From Chromatiales bacterium (GTDB lineage: Bacteria; Pseudomonadota; Gammaproteobacteria; Steroidobacterales; GCA-2729495), in assembly GCA_020351875.1 (NCBI GenBank), contig CP070671.1, positions 224,814 to 288,813 of the forward strand: DNA of 64,000 bases. Reading direction: 5' to 3'. A program made the position numbers and the translations under genes. Shown piece by piece: positions 33,905 through 41,791 of this stretch; the first letter of the stretch is position 1; every line of letters begins with the position of its first letter. The notes under the pieces are model-generated. The model worked only from the letters and a program-made list of their open reading frames with translations, made no database searches and was not told the DNA's origin.

Positions 33905-35716
33905 ATGGGCGGTGCTTCGGTGTTTGCGACACACAACCTGGTGCGTGCTCTCCTGTTGGCGGCCGTCATTTTGCTGCTGACGCCTTCCCTGTCATCGGCA
34001 GACGCCGTCCAGGTAGAGCTGCAAAAAACCGAGCAGGGCTGGCAACTGCTCCGCGGTGGCGAGCCCTATTTCATCAAAGGCGCCGGCGGCACCGAGCGAC
34101 TGACCAAGCTGGCCGCTGCAGGCGCCAATTCGATACGCACCTGGGCCGCCGATGACATCGGCGAATTACTCGACGAGGCGCACGCGCGGGGCTTGAGCGT
34201 CACGGTGGGCATCTGGCTCGGCCACGAACGCCACGGCTTCGACTACGACGACGATAAACAGGTCCGGGAGCAGTTCGAACGCGCACGACAGACCGTGTTG
34301 CGTTACAAGGACCACCCGGCCGTACTGATATGGGGCATCGGGAATGAGATGGAGGGTTACGAGGCTGGTGACGATCCTGCCATCTGGTCGGCGGTGAATG
34401 ATATTGCTGCGATGATCAAGCAAATCGATCCGGCCCATCCCACCATGACCGTCACCGCCGAAATCGGCGGTGGTCGCATAGCGAGTGTTAATGAGCTCTG
34501 CCCGGATGTCGACATACACGGCATCAATGGCTATGGCGGTGTCGCCTCACTACCGCAACGCTATGTCGATGGCGGTGGCCGCAAGCCCTACATCATCACG
34601 GAGTTCGGCCCCAGCGGGGCCTGGGAGTCCCCGACCACCGAGTGGGGCGCGCCGCTGGAGTTGAGCAGCACGGAAAAAGCCGCCTTCTACCGGCGCAGTT
34701 ACGAGCTCGGCGTTGCCGGGGCGCCAGGTCTGGCCCTGGGCTCGTACGTCTTTCTCTGGGGCCACAAGATGGAGGCCACCGCCACCTGGTTCGGCATGTT
34801 CCTCGAAGGCGGCTCGCGACTCGCCGCGGTCGATACCATGACGGAGCTCTGGAGTGGTGAGCCACCGGCCGACCTCGCGCCGGTCGTTGAACCGCTGGTC
34901 CTGGAAGGCGATGCACGCCTGGATCCGGGCGACGAGCTGCGCGTGCGGGCTGTGATTGCCGATCCGGAAGAGCGTCCCGTCAGCGTACGCTGGGCTCTGC
35001 GCCCGGAGCCCGACGAGTTCAGCACAGGCGGCGACTTCCGGCCCAACATGCCCGATATCAAGGGCGCCATACTGGACGGTGACACCGAGGGCGCACGCGT
35101 ACGCATGCCGCAGGATCCCGGGCCCTATCGTCTGTTTCTGTACGCCTACGACGAAGCCGGTAACGCGGCCACCGCCAATGCGCCGCTCCTCGTTAAAGGC
35201 AAGGTAGGAAAAACGCGCTTGCCGCTCTCGGTCTACGAAGATGGTTTCGAGGGCATGCGCTGGGTACCTTCAGGCTGGATGGGCATGATCGACTCCCTGA
35301 CTCTCGATGGCGCTCATACAGAGAATCCCCATGAAGGGACGGCCTGCATCAAGATGCGTTACGAGGGCGAGTTCGGCTGGGTTGGAGTTGCCTGGCAGCA
35401 TCCGGAGAACAACTGGGGCGATCAGGATGGCGGCTTTGACCTTGGCGAGGCAACTCAGCTGGAATTCTGGGCCCGCGGTGAATACGGCGGCGAGCAAATC
35501 AAGGCGGGCGTCGGCTTGCTGGGAGAAGACAAGCGATACCCGGATTCCGGCATGACCAGCGTCGATGGCATCGTGCTGACGCGCGAATGGCAGCGCTACC
35601 GCGTGCCGCTGAAAAAGATCGATGTGTCCAGCATCAAGACGGGATTCGTGGTAACCCTCACCGGCCGGAGCACGACGGTGACCGTTTACCTGGACAGTAT
35701 CCGCTTCGTTCGGTGA
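33905..35716 (+). CDS. Secreted clan GH-A-like glycoside hydrolase with C-terminal beta-sandwich
   Basis: The 603-residue protein has a signal peptide (LLLAAVILLLTPSLSSADA) and a TIM-barrel domain that starts WQLLRGGEPYFIKGAGGTERL, like the barrel-fused enzyme encoded two genes upstream. IWGIGNEMEGY gives acid/base Glu148 and YIITEFGPSG gives nucleophile Glu233. After about residue 330 come an Ig-like unit and a CBM-like domain (YEDGFEGMRWVPSGWMG to the end). It resembles beta-1,3-glucan-active GH-A families such as GH158 or GH72-like enzymes, but the family cannot be fixed by eye. The ATG at 33905 is favoured over a TTG at 33899. It probably works on glucan outside the inner membrane. Confidence 0.85.
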   Translation: MGGASVFATHNLVRALLLAAVILLLTPSLSSADAVQVELQKTEQGWQLLRGGEPYFIKGAGGTERLTKLAAAGANSIRTWAADDIGELLDEAHARGLSVTVGIWLGHERHGFDYDDDKQVREQFERARQTVLRYKDHPAVLIWGIGNEMEGYEAGDDPAIWSAVNDIAAMIKQIDPAHPTMTVTAEIGGGRIASVNELCPDVDIHGINGYGGVASLPQRYVDGGGRKPYIITEFGPSGAWESPTTEWGAPLELSSTEKAAFYRRSYELGVAGAPGLALGSYVFLWGHKMEATATWFGMFLEGGSRLAAVDTMTELWSGEPPADLAPVVEPLVLEGDARLDPGDELRVRAVIADPEERPVSVRWALRPEPDEFSTGGDFRPNMPDIKGAILDGDTEGARVRMPQDPGPYRLFLYAYDEAGNAATANAPLLVKGKVGKTRLPLSVYEDGFEGMRWVPSGWMGMIDSLTLDGAHTENPHEGTACIKMRYEGEFGWVGVAWQHPENNWGDQDGGFDLGEATQLEFWARGEYGGEQIKAGVGLLGEDKRYPDSGMTSVDGIVLTREWQRYRVPLKKIDVSSIKTGFVVTLTGRSTTVTVYLDSIRFVR

Positions 35717-35727
35717 AGCTAGCGTGG

Positions 35728-36771
35728 CTACTCCGGCGCCGGTCCCGTGGATTCGCGGATCTTCAGCGACGCGGGGAATATCTCTGAGCCGCGCAGCGGG
35801 GAGCTCGCGCCGGACTCCTCGATCAGCACTAGCGCTGCCCGTTCCGCCATGGCTGCGAGTGGCTGTCGGATCGTCGTCAGCGACGGAAAAATGTGGCTGG
35901 CAACCGAGATATCGTCACAGCCGGCCACCGAAAGTTGCCCCGGCACCTCAATGCCCATGCGAGCTGCGACCCGGATAACGCCAGCAGCCATATCGTCGTT
36001 GGCGGCGAAAATCGCAGTGGGTCGCCGCTTTCTGTTGAGCAACTTATCCGCCCCAGCTTCGCCAGACGCGAGCGAATTGTCGCCGGCGAACACCAGTCGC
36101 TCGGAGAAGTTGAGACCGCTGTCGCGCAGGCCATCCTGGTAACCGAGCAGACGGTTGCCGACCGCCTTGTGGCTGCGGTGCCCGGCGATAAAAGCAATCC
36201 TCTGATGCCCCAACGACGCGAGATAGCGCGTCATCTCGGCGCTGATTTCCCGGTCATTGGTCGAAACAGAATAGCGATTCGCGCTGTCTTTGCCGGGAGA
36301 CAATTGCACCAACGGAGTCCCGGTAGACGCAATCGCATCGACGATGCTCGGCATGTTGGACAGTGGTGCGGCGAGAATCATCCCCTCCGGCCGCGCTCTT
36401 TCGATGAGTGATTGGAGTTCCGCAGCGAGATCGCGTTTCCGGGCTCGGCCAGGATGAATCAGCAATTCATAATTGGCGGTACCGCAGGCCCTCAAGGCAC
36501 CCTGCTGCAATCGCAGGATATAGCCTCCACTGGGATTCTCATACGGGCTGGGATCATCGTAAACCAGGACAATGAAATGAGAGCGGAGACTGGCGAGACT
36601 GCGAGCGGAAATATTCGGGCGGTAGTTGAGCTTTGCGATGGCTGCCTCGACCTTTTCCCTGGTCGACTCACGGACGTTCGGTTCGCGGTTCGTGACCCGG
36701 GACACGGTCTTTATAGACACGCCGGCCATTCGGGCGACATCGTCGATGGTGGCTTTGCGGCTCGTATTCAT
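35728..36771 (-). CDS. LacI-family transcriptional repressor of the glucan locus
   Basis: The 347-residue protein has the LacI helix-turn-helix ATIDDVARMAGVSIKTVSRVTN and hinge helix (NYRPNISARSLAS), followed by a periplasmic-binding-like sugar domain. These proteins bind palindromic operators with a central CG step and release on a sugar signal. The gene lies 30 bases after the phosphorylase gene in the same direction, whose promoter carries operator site D, so the repressor probably controls itself. Four similar operators in the window lie before glucan genes. The ligand is probably a beta-glucan oligosaccharide or glucose derivative, by inference. Confidence 0.92.
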   Translation of the reverse strand: MNTSRKATIDDVARMAGVSIKTVSRVTNREPNVRESTREKVEAAIAKLNYRPNISARSLASLRSHFIVLVYDDPSPYENPSGGYILRLQQGALRACGTANYELLIHPGRARKRDLAAELQSLIERARPEGMILAAPLSNMPSIVDAIASTGTPLVQLSPGKDSANRYSVSTNDREISAEMTRYLASLGHQRIAFIAGHRSHKAVGNRLLGYQDGLRDSGLNFSERLVFAGDNSLASGEAGADKLLNRKRRPTAIFAANDDMAAGVIRVAARMGIEVPGQLSVAGCDDISVASHIFPSLTTIRQPLAAMAERAALVLIEESGASSPLRGSEIFPASLKIRESTGPAPE

Positions 36772-36801
36772 AAGGCAGGTGGTGCGCGGTCTTCTGTAGA
36801 A

Positions 36802-39800
36802 CTATCCTTGATCGCTCGATTCGACGAACAGGCTTTTCGTGCCGAAGGTAACTGTCAGGCGGCGGATCCGCCCGTTGCGCTCGAAGAGTGCTTGGCTTTC
36901 TTCGGCCGGGAGCGCGAGTTGATGCAGCCTCAGTTCCTCGTCGCCCTGCAAATCGAGCCGAACGCTGGGCTCCATTTCATCATCCAGCTGGTAAATTATC
37001 GGGACTTGGCACCAAGTGAAAGCCAGGGCATTCGCGGGCACGGTAATCATCTGCCATTCATCATCTATGTCCAGGAACCGGAACTGTCGGGGCTCATCCG
37101 AAAACTCCGTCGCACACAAGAGCGCGGGATTGAATGCCACCCGGCCATCGTAGACCCTGACGCCAAGTTCGCCGAAGCGACACAGTATTTCCTCCTTGAC
37201 CTGCCCGGTCATGCCCGGCTGCTTGGCACCTGCGTGTCGCGGCGTATGGGAATACGGGTCTGTCGGGAACGCACCGTATTCGGCCGGCGTCTTGTTGAAG
37301 CCGATGCCGCGACGAACTCGATAGTAGAGCTGAGCAAGGGGCCGCCTGGCGCCGTCATCCGCATCCCGGCCAGCCGCCGCAAAGAAATTTTCCTGCGCGG
37401 CCAGCATCAGCTTGGAGACCATGTGCCAATAGATGCAACCCAGGCCTTCGAAACCAAACATGGTGCCGGAGCGCCCGGTAAACTGCTTGTGTCGAAATAC
37501 CGTCTCGTACAGTTCGTGTAGGGACTGAGCGATTGACTCGAGCTCATCGCCGTATTCCGGGATCAGCTCGCGTATTCGGATGCCCAGGTCTGCCGCGTTT
37601 TTGAAATTGGCATTGAAACGGCAACAACCGTCCGCATCGCGCAGCAGGATTCGTTCGTCACCGCTGGCAAGCATGCGCTGAAGCAACGGCAACGCGTCGA
37701 GACTCCGCTCCGGGATGCGGTTCTTCTCGAGAAATCCCGGCAACTGGCGGTCCGGGTAGAGCATGAAGCTATGCTGGTCAGGCCGATACAAGTCGCTGTC
37801 GAACAGGGCCTCTAGCACCGCCACAGCCGACTTTGGGCCCATGGCACCCGAGCTCAGGGCGGCAACCTGGCCCTCGAGCATCGGATACAGCCGGTCGACA
37901 GCCGCGGCTCCGTCACTCAGGTCCAGCAAGTTGTAGGCATGGTAAAGGCCGTCGCTGCGCTGGTTAGTGGCAATGGTCTGGTCTATGGTGGCCAGCGCGT
38001 CGCCGAGTAGCGCAGTGATCTGTTCAGTGGTCAGATCGGCCGTGTCGGAAAACCCGTCCTGCTGATAGACGGTCTGCCGGTAACGGCTGGCCGCCTGGCC
38101 GAGTGCCTCCAGCGTCTCAAATCGCTGATGATCGCTGATCGGCTTGCCAGAAAATAACGGTCGGATTTTTCGCAGCGCATCAGCCGTATCCGTGAACCAC
38201 CGCGAGACTTCGGTTGATACTGGAAACGGTGCGGTTTCCTCGGCCAGCAGGCCCTGCAGAAAGCGAACGTAGCGCCGCATGTAGTATGCCGTCACCATGG
38301 ACAGGCCATGACCGACGATGGCGTTGTTGGCGTCGTTCCACTCCGGGCGTTGTGTGTTCAGCCAGATGCCGCCGTCGACCACAAAATTGCCCAGTTTGCA
38401 CAGCAAGGGGACCAGCAATTTTTCCAGCAAGTTGACCTGGTGAACCTCCCCGCTGCTCGTGCACGACACGAGTTTGCCATCGGCGCCCATGGCCTCGACT
38501 CGGTCATGGATTTTTTCCGCGAGCGCTTCGTCGAACGCGACGGTGCTCTTGGGATTCGCCAGCTGCGCCTCGAACGGTGCGATCCGGTAGGGGACGTTCG
38601 CGTAGCTGAAAATCGGCTGTCGCAGCAGGCGCTGCAGCCGGCCCGGATGGAAGTCCCTGGAAAGTTCCAGCAGCTTCTGCAGGTAGATGATCTGGTGGTC
38701 GCCCCAGTAGCCGATGTAGCTCCACGGGTTGTCCGGTTCCTCGACCTCCCAGTCGATGCCTTCCTTCGTGATGCGATAGGGATTGTAGCCATCCATCGTG
38801 GATGCGTTCACGAATTTGGCGATGACGCTTTCGGCGAATTCCGGGTAGCTGAACAGCAATGCCTCCCAATTCTGGAAGATGTCACGCCAGTTGCCCTGGT
38901 AGGAGAGCAATCTGTCACCGTGTTCGTCTTTGAGCTTGATGGCAAACTCGTTCCAGGGGCGACTGGGATCACCATGACGACGACCGAAGGTGATTGGCAA
39001 GTACTCGTAAGCGAGACGCAACAGTTGCGAAATGTCGTGATCCTTTATCAGTGACCAGAGGTCCGCGATCCGGACTTCATCCGGCAGGCTCTGCAGCAGC
39101 GCCTCGTTGCGCCGGTACACAGCCTGGTTGAAGTGTCGGACGGTGCTGCGAAAATCTTTCGTGGAAACAGTGTATTGGTCGTCGAATATGCCACCGCGGA
39201 GAATATTGAACAGCACATTGGCATAGTGGTGAACGCTGACATTTTCGTCCGCAGTGGCCTGATAAGCATCCCCGCGGCCCATAATTCGCGACAATGCGAG
39301 AGAGCCTGAGTCGATCGAGCGGGCAATCGCTTTGGTAACAGCACCCGAATCACGCAAATGCCCGCGTAATTCGACGACCTCGGCCTGAGTCTGTTCGGTA
39401 TTTGCGACGAGTTGCCAATGCCGAGCGTCACCTGGTGACAATTCCATACTTTGGTTTACAAAGTATGCACCCCGGATACCGCGCCGATGGACTTCCTGCT
39501 CGACGTCCAGACCGGCGCGAAATCGAGTCAGCTGCTCTGTGGACAGGAGCACCTTGTGTTGCTGCAGCCCCAGGGAGAACACAGTGGTCGCCATCAATGA
39601 CTCACAGGGCTCGGCGCGATCGGTGATGCCGGCATAAAGCGTCAGAACAGCCAGGCCGGTTTCCGCGTCGAGCTCCGACCACTTGTAGGCATTGACGAGA
39701 TTGCTGGTATTGGTCTGGGCGACAAGGGGAGTGCCGGCCGGCAGGATATTTCTGAAGCCGTCTACCAGATCGAGGCGGGTAGTTCTTTCCGCCAGATTTC

Positions 39801-40299
39801 GCAGCTCGCACTGGCGGACGAAACCATAGTCATCGCTCGTTGCCCAGGTGTAGCGGAATGCCAGTTGCAAATCGTGGTTTATCTCTTCGAAGCAGAGCTT
39901 GTTTCCCAGGATGTTCTTGTACAGATTGCGGCTGGTGGCAAAGTGGCCGTCGTGTTCGCTGTTGAACGGTTCCCAGACCGTTGGCAGAGGGTTCGTAGCG
40001 ATACGCACGATCGTCTTGCAGCCAGTGTGCGTGGCGCTGTCATGAATCTTGTCGACCGTGACATACGGAAACAGCGAGGTGGCCGGAGAGACTCGACCGG
40101 CGGCCAATCCGCCGTTGGACGATACGAACAACCAGTGGTCGACGTCGGAGATGACGCTGATGAGAAACGGTGCCAATTGGTCGACGTTGCGGATCACATA
40201 ATAGCGTTCCCCCCCCAGCTCCAGGAACGCGCCAGACACTTGGCCGTCTTGTGAAACGCTGCGGCTCTGGTCTCGGTCCTGTTCTGCAATATCACTCAT
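36802..40299 (-). CDS. Large GH94-related beta-glucan phosphorylase (GH149/GH161-like)
   Basis: The 1165-residue cytoplasmic protein has the long N-terminal beta-sandwich and alpha-toroid layout of the GH94/GH149/GH161 phosphorylases: YQGNWRDIFQNWEALLFSYPEF, then WSYIGYWGDHQIIYLQKLLEL with an Asp in the acid position, NDANNAIVGHGLSMVTAYYMRRY, and the C-terminal SHTPRHAGAKQPGMTGQVKEEIL. Its length fits the beta-1,3-oligoglucan phosphorylases of GH149 or GH161 better than cellobiose phosphorylase (about 800). It would split imported beta-1,3-glucan oligomers with phosphate to glucose 1-phosphate. I favour ATG 40299 (MSDIAEQ); a GTG at 40323 is possible. Promoter and operator site D are upstream; lacI follows. 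Confidence 0.72.
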   Translation of the reverse strand: MSDIAEQDRDQSRSVSQDGQVSGAFLELGGERYYVIRNVDQLAPFLISVISDVDHWLFVSSNGGLAAGRVSPATSLFPYVTVDKIHDSATHTGCKTIVRIATNPLPTVWEPFNSEHDGHFATSRNLYKNILGNKLCFEEINHDLQLAFRYTWATSDDYGFVRQCELRNLAERTTRLDLVDGFRNILPAGTPLVAQTNTSNLVNAYKWSELDAETGLAVLTLYAGITDRAEPCESLMATTVFSLGLQQHKVLLSTEQLTRFRAGLDVEQEVHRRGIRGAYFVNQSMELSPGDARHWQLVANTEQTQAEVVELRGHLRDSGAVTKAIARSIDSGSLALSRIMGRGDAYQATADENVSVHHYANVLFNILRGGIFDDQYTVSTKDFRSTVRHFNQAVYRRNEALLQSLPDEVRIADLWSLIKDHDISQLLRLAYEYLPITFGRRHGDPSRPWNEFAIKLKDEHGDRLLSYQGNWRDIFQNWEALLFSYPEFAESVIAKFVNASTMDGYNPYRITKEGIDWEVEEPDNPWSYIGYWGDHQIIYLQKLLELSRDFHPGRLQRLLRQPIFSYANVPYRIAPFEAQLANPKSTVAFDEALAEKIHDRVEAMGADGKLVSCTSSGEVHQVNLLEKLLVPLLCKLGNFVVDGGIWLNTQRPEWNDANNAIVGHGLSMVTAYYMRRYVRFLQGLLAEETAPFPVSTEVSRWFTDTADALRKIRPLFSGKPISDHQRFETLEALGQAASRYRQTVYQQDGFSDTADLTTEQITALLGDALATIDQTIATNQRSDGLYHAYNLLDLSDGAAAVDRLYPMLEGQVAALSSGAMGPKSAVAVLEALFDSDLYRPDQHSFMLYPDRQLPGFLEKNRIPERSLDALPLLQRMLASGDERILLRDADGCCRFNANFKNAADLGIRIRELIPEYGDELESIAQSLHELYETVFRHKQFTGRSGTMFGFEGLGCIYWHMVSKLMLAAQENFFAAAGRDADDGARRPLAQLYYRVRRGIGFNKTPAEYGAFPTDPYSHTPRHAGAKQPGMTGQVKEEILCRFGELGVRVYDGRVAFNPALLCATEFSDEPRQFRFLDIDDEWQMITVPANALAFTWCQVPIIYQLDDEMEPSVRLDLQGDEELRLHQLALPAEESQALFERNGRIRRLTVTFGTKSLFVESSDQG

Positions 40300-40478
40300 C
40301 GAGCAAATCAAGAATACGGTCACATTCGGGTAGCAGTCGCCCGTGGAAACATAGCTGGCGGTGGCCGGGACGAGCGGTGTTTCGCTATTTTTTTACCTGG
40401 TTGTCAAACGGTACTGCAAGCTGTCCCTCGTTCGGAGAGACCAGGATATCGATGGGCCTGGTCATTCATTCATTAATA

Positions 40479-40507
40479 ATTATAGTCAATGGTGACAGCG
40501 CTGTCAT
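40479..40507 (-). promoter_or_regulatory. LacI-type operator overlapping phosphorylase promoter (site D)
   Basis: TGACAGCGCTGTCA (40493-40506) is a perfect 14-base palindrome. On the minus strand ATGACA (40507-40502) is a -35 box, and exactly 17 bases later stands a perfect TATAAT (40484-40479). The phosphorylase start codon is about 180 bases downstream. The remaining bases between 40508 and 40573 show nothing more. Confidence 0.85.
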
Positions 40508-40573
40508 CTTGGCGCGCCGCAAGTCCATAGGTTGTTCGGAGAGATTGATTCGCGGCTTGGCGCGTGGCTTCCG

Positions 40574-41788
40574 TCAGGCCCGTTGCCGGAGCAGGGCACC
40601 CTCGCTGACCCGGTCACCAGGCTGCATGACCACTGGTTCACCTTCGCTTAGCCCGTCGACGACCTCTGCCTCTATGGCGTTCTGCAAGCCGAGTTCGACG
40701 TGGCGAAGACGGGCTGTGCCGTCCTCCATGACGAACACAGCCCAGCGGTCGCCGTCACGGAACAGCGCTGCGTGGGGCACCTTCAGCACGTCTTTTTGTT
40801 CCGCCAGGATGATCCGGGCCTGCACGCGGTAGCCGTGGCCGAGCCGCTGCCACCGTTTCACCGGGTCCAGAAGTTCGATCAGCACGCGGACTCGCTGCTC
40901 CTCGATCCGGAGCGCAGAAATCTTGGTGAAGCCGAAAGGTTCCACGCGGCGGACGACGGCCTCGAGCGCGCCCTCACCACCCCAGGCTTCCACCAGCACG
41001 CGCTGCCCTGCCTCGACGCGGACCGCGTCGGCGGACAGAAGATCCACCACGATCTCCAGCTGCCTCGGATCACCCACTTCGATCAGGGGCGTCCCGGCGG
41101 TCACCACGCCCTCGCTCTCGTTGAGCACCTGCAGGACCGTGCCACTGACCGGTGAATGCACTTCCACGCAGTCGCAGTCCTCGCCGCGACGGGCCCGCGC
41201 GGCGGCCGGTTCCATGAGCCTGGCCTGGGCCTGCTCGAGTTCGGAGGAGCGCGCTCGCAGTCCCGCTTCTGCTTCCCGCAGCGCGGCGGCTGCAATGCGC
41301 GCGCGGCGCTGGGTCGCCTCCAGTTCGTTGGCCGAGATGGAATCGCGTTCGGCCAGTTGTTCGTAGCGCTTTAATTCCGCACGGGCGAAATCGAGCTCCG
41401 CCTCGGCGCGCTGCACGGCCGCGGTGGCGAAGCGCTGATTGGCTTCCGCGGCGCGCACCGCCGCCTGCGCCTCGGCCTCCGTGCGTGCATCGAGCAGGGA
41501 CGGGTCACTGGGCTCGATCTGAGCGACCACGGTGGTGCCGGCGCTCACCGGGTCGCCGGCGTGAATCTCGATTCGGCGCATCAGTCCGGGCGTCGGCGCC
41601 GATACGACGAAGACCTCCTTGACCCGGGTCTTGCCCTCCTCGGCCACGGACCAGGCGATGTCGCCGTGGGCGATCGTGGCCAGGTCTACCAGCACCGCCT
41701 CGGGACGAAACAGCACGAACAGCGCCGTCGCGACGGCCAGTCCTGCTGGACCCCAGAAGAGCAGGCGGCGCGTGAGATTCGCAGGCAT
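40574..41788 (-). CDS. HlyD/MacA-like periplasmic adaptor subunit
   Basis: The 404-residue protein has one N-terminal membrane helix (FWGPAGLAVATALFVLF), a long coiled-coil hairpin (about 100-190, EANQRFATAAVQRAEAELDFARAELKRYEQLAERDS), the lipoyl-like halves and the beta-barrel region (VHSPVSGTVLQVLNESEGVVTAGTPLIEVGD). It joins an inner-membrane transporter to an outer-membrane channel. The start is the ATG at 41788; the permease stop lies just before it, and a TTG at 41791 is also in frame. It is the third gene of a three-gene ABC export operon; no TolC-like gene is present. Confidence 0.87.
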   Translation of the reverse strand: MPANLTRRLLFWGPAGLAVATALFVLFRPEAVLVDLATIAHGDIAWSVAEEGKTRVKEVFVVSAPTPGLMRRIEIHAGDPVSAGTTVVAQIEPSDPSLLDARTEAEAQAAVRAAEANQRFATAAVQRAEAELDFARAELKRYEQLAERDSISANELEATQRRARIAAAALREAEAGLRARSSELEQAQARLMEPAAARARRGEDCDCVEVHSPVSGTVLQVLNESEGVVTAGTPLIEVGDPRQLEIVVDLLSADAVRVEAGQRVLVEAWGGEGALEAVVRRVEPFGFTKISALRIEEQRVRVLIELLDPVKRWQRLGHGYRVQARIILAEQKDVLKVPHAALFRDGDRWAVFVMEDGTARLRHVELGLQNAIEAEVVDGLSEGEPVVMQPGDRVSEGALLRQRA

Positions 41789-41791
41789 CAA

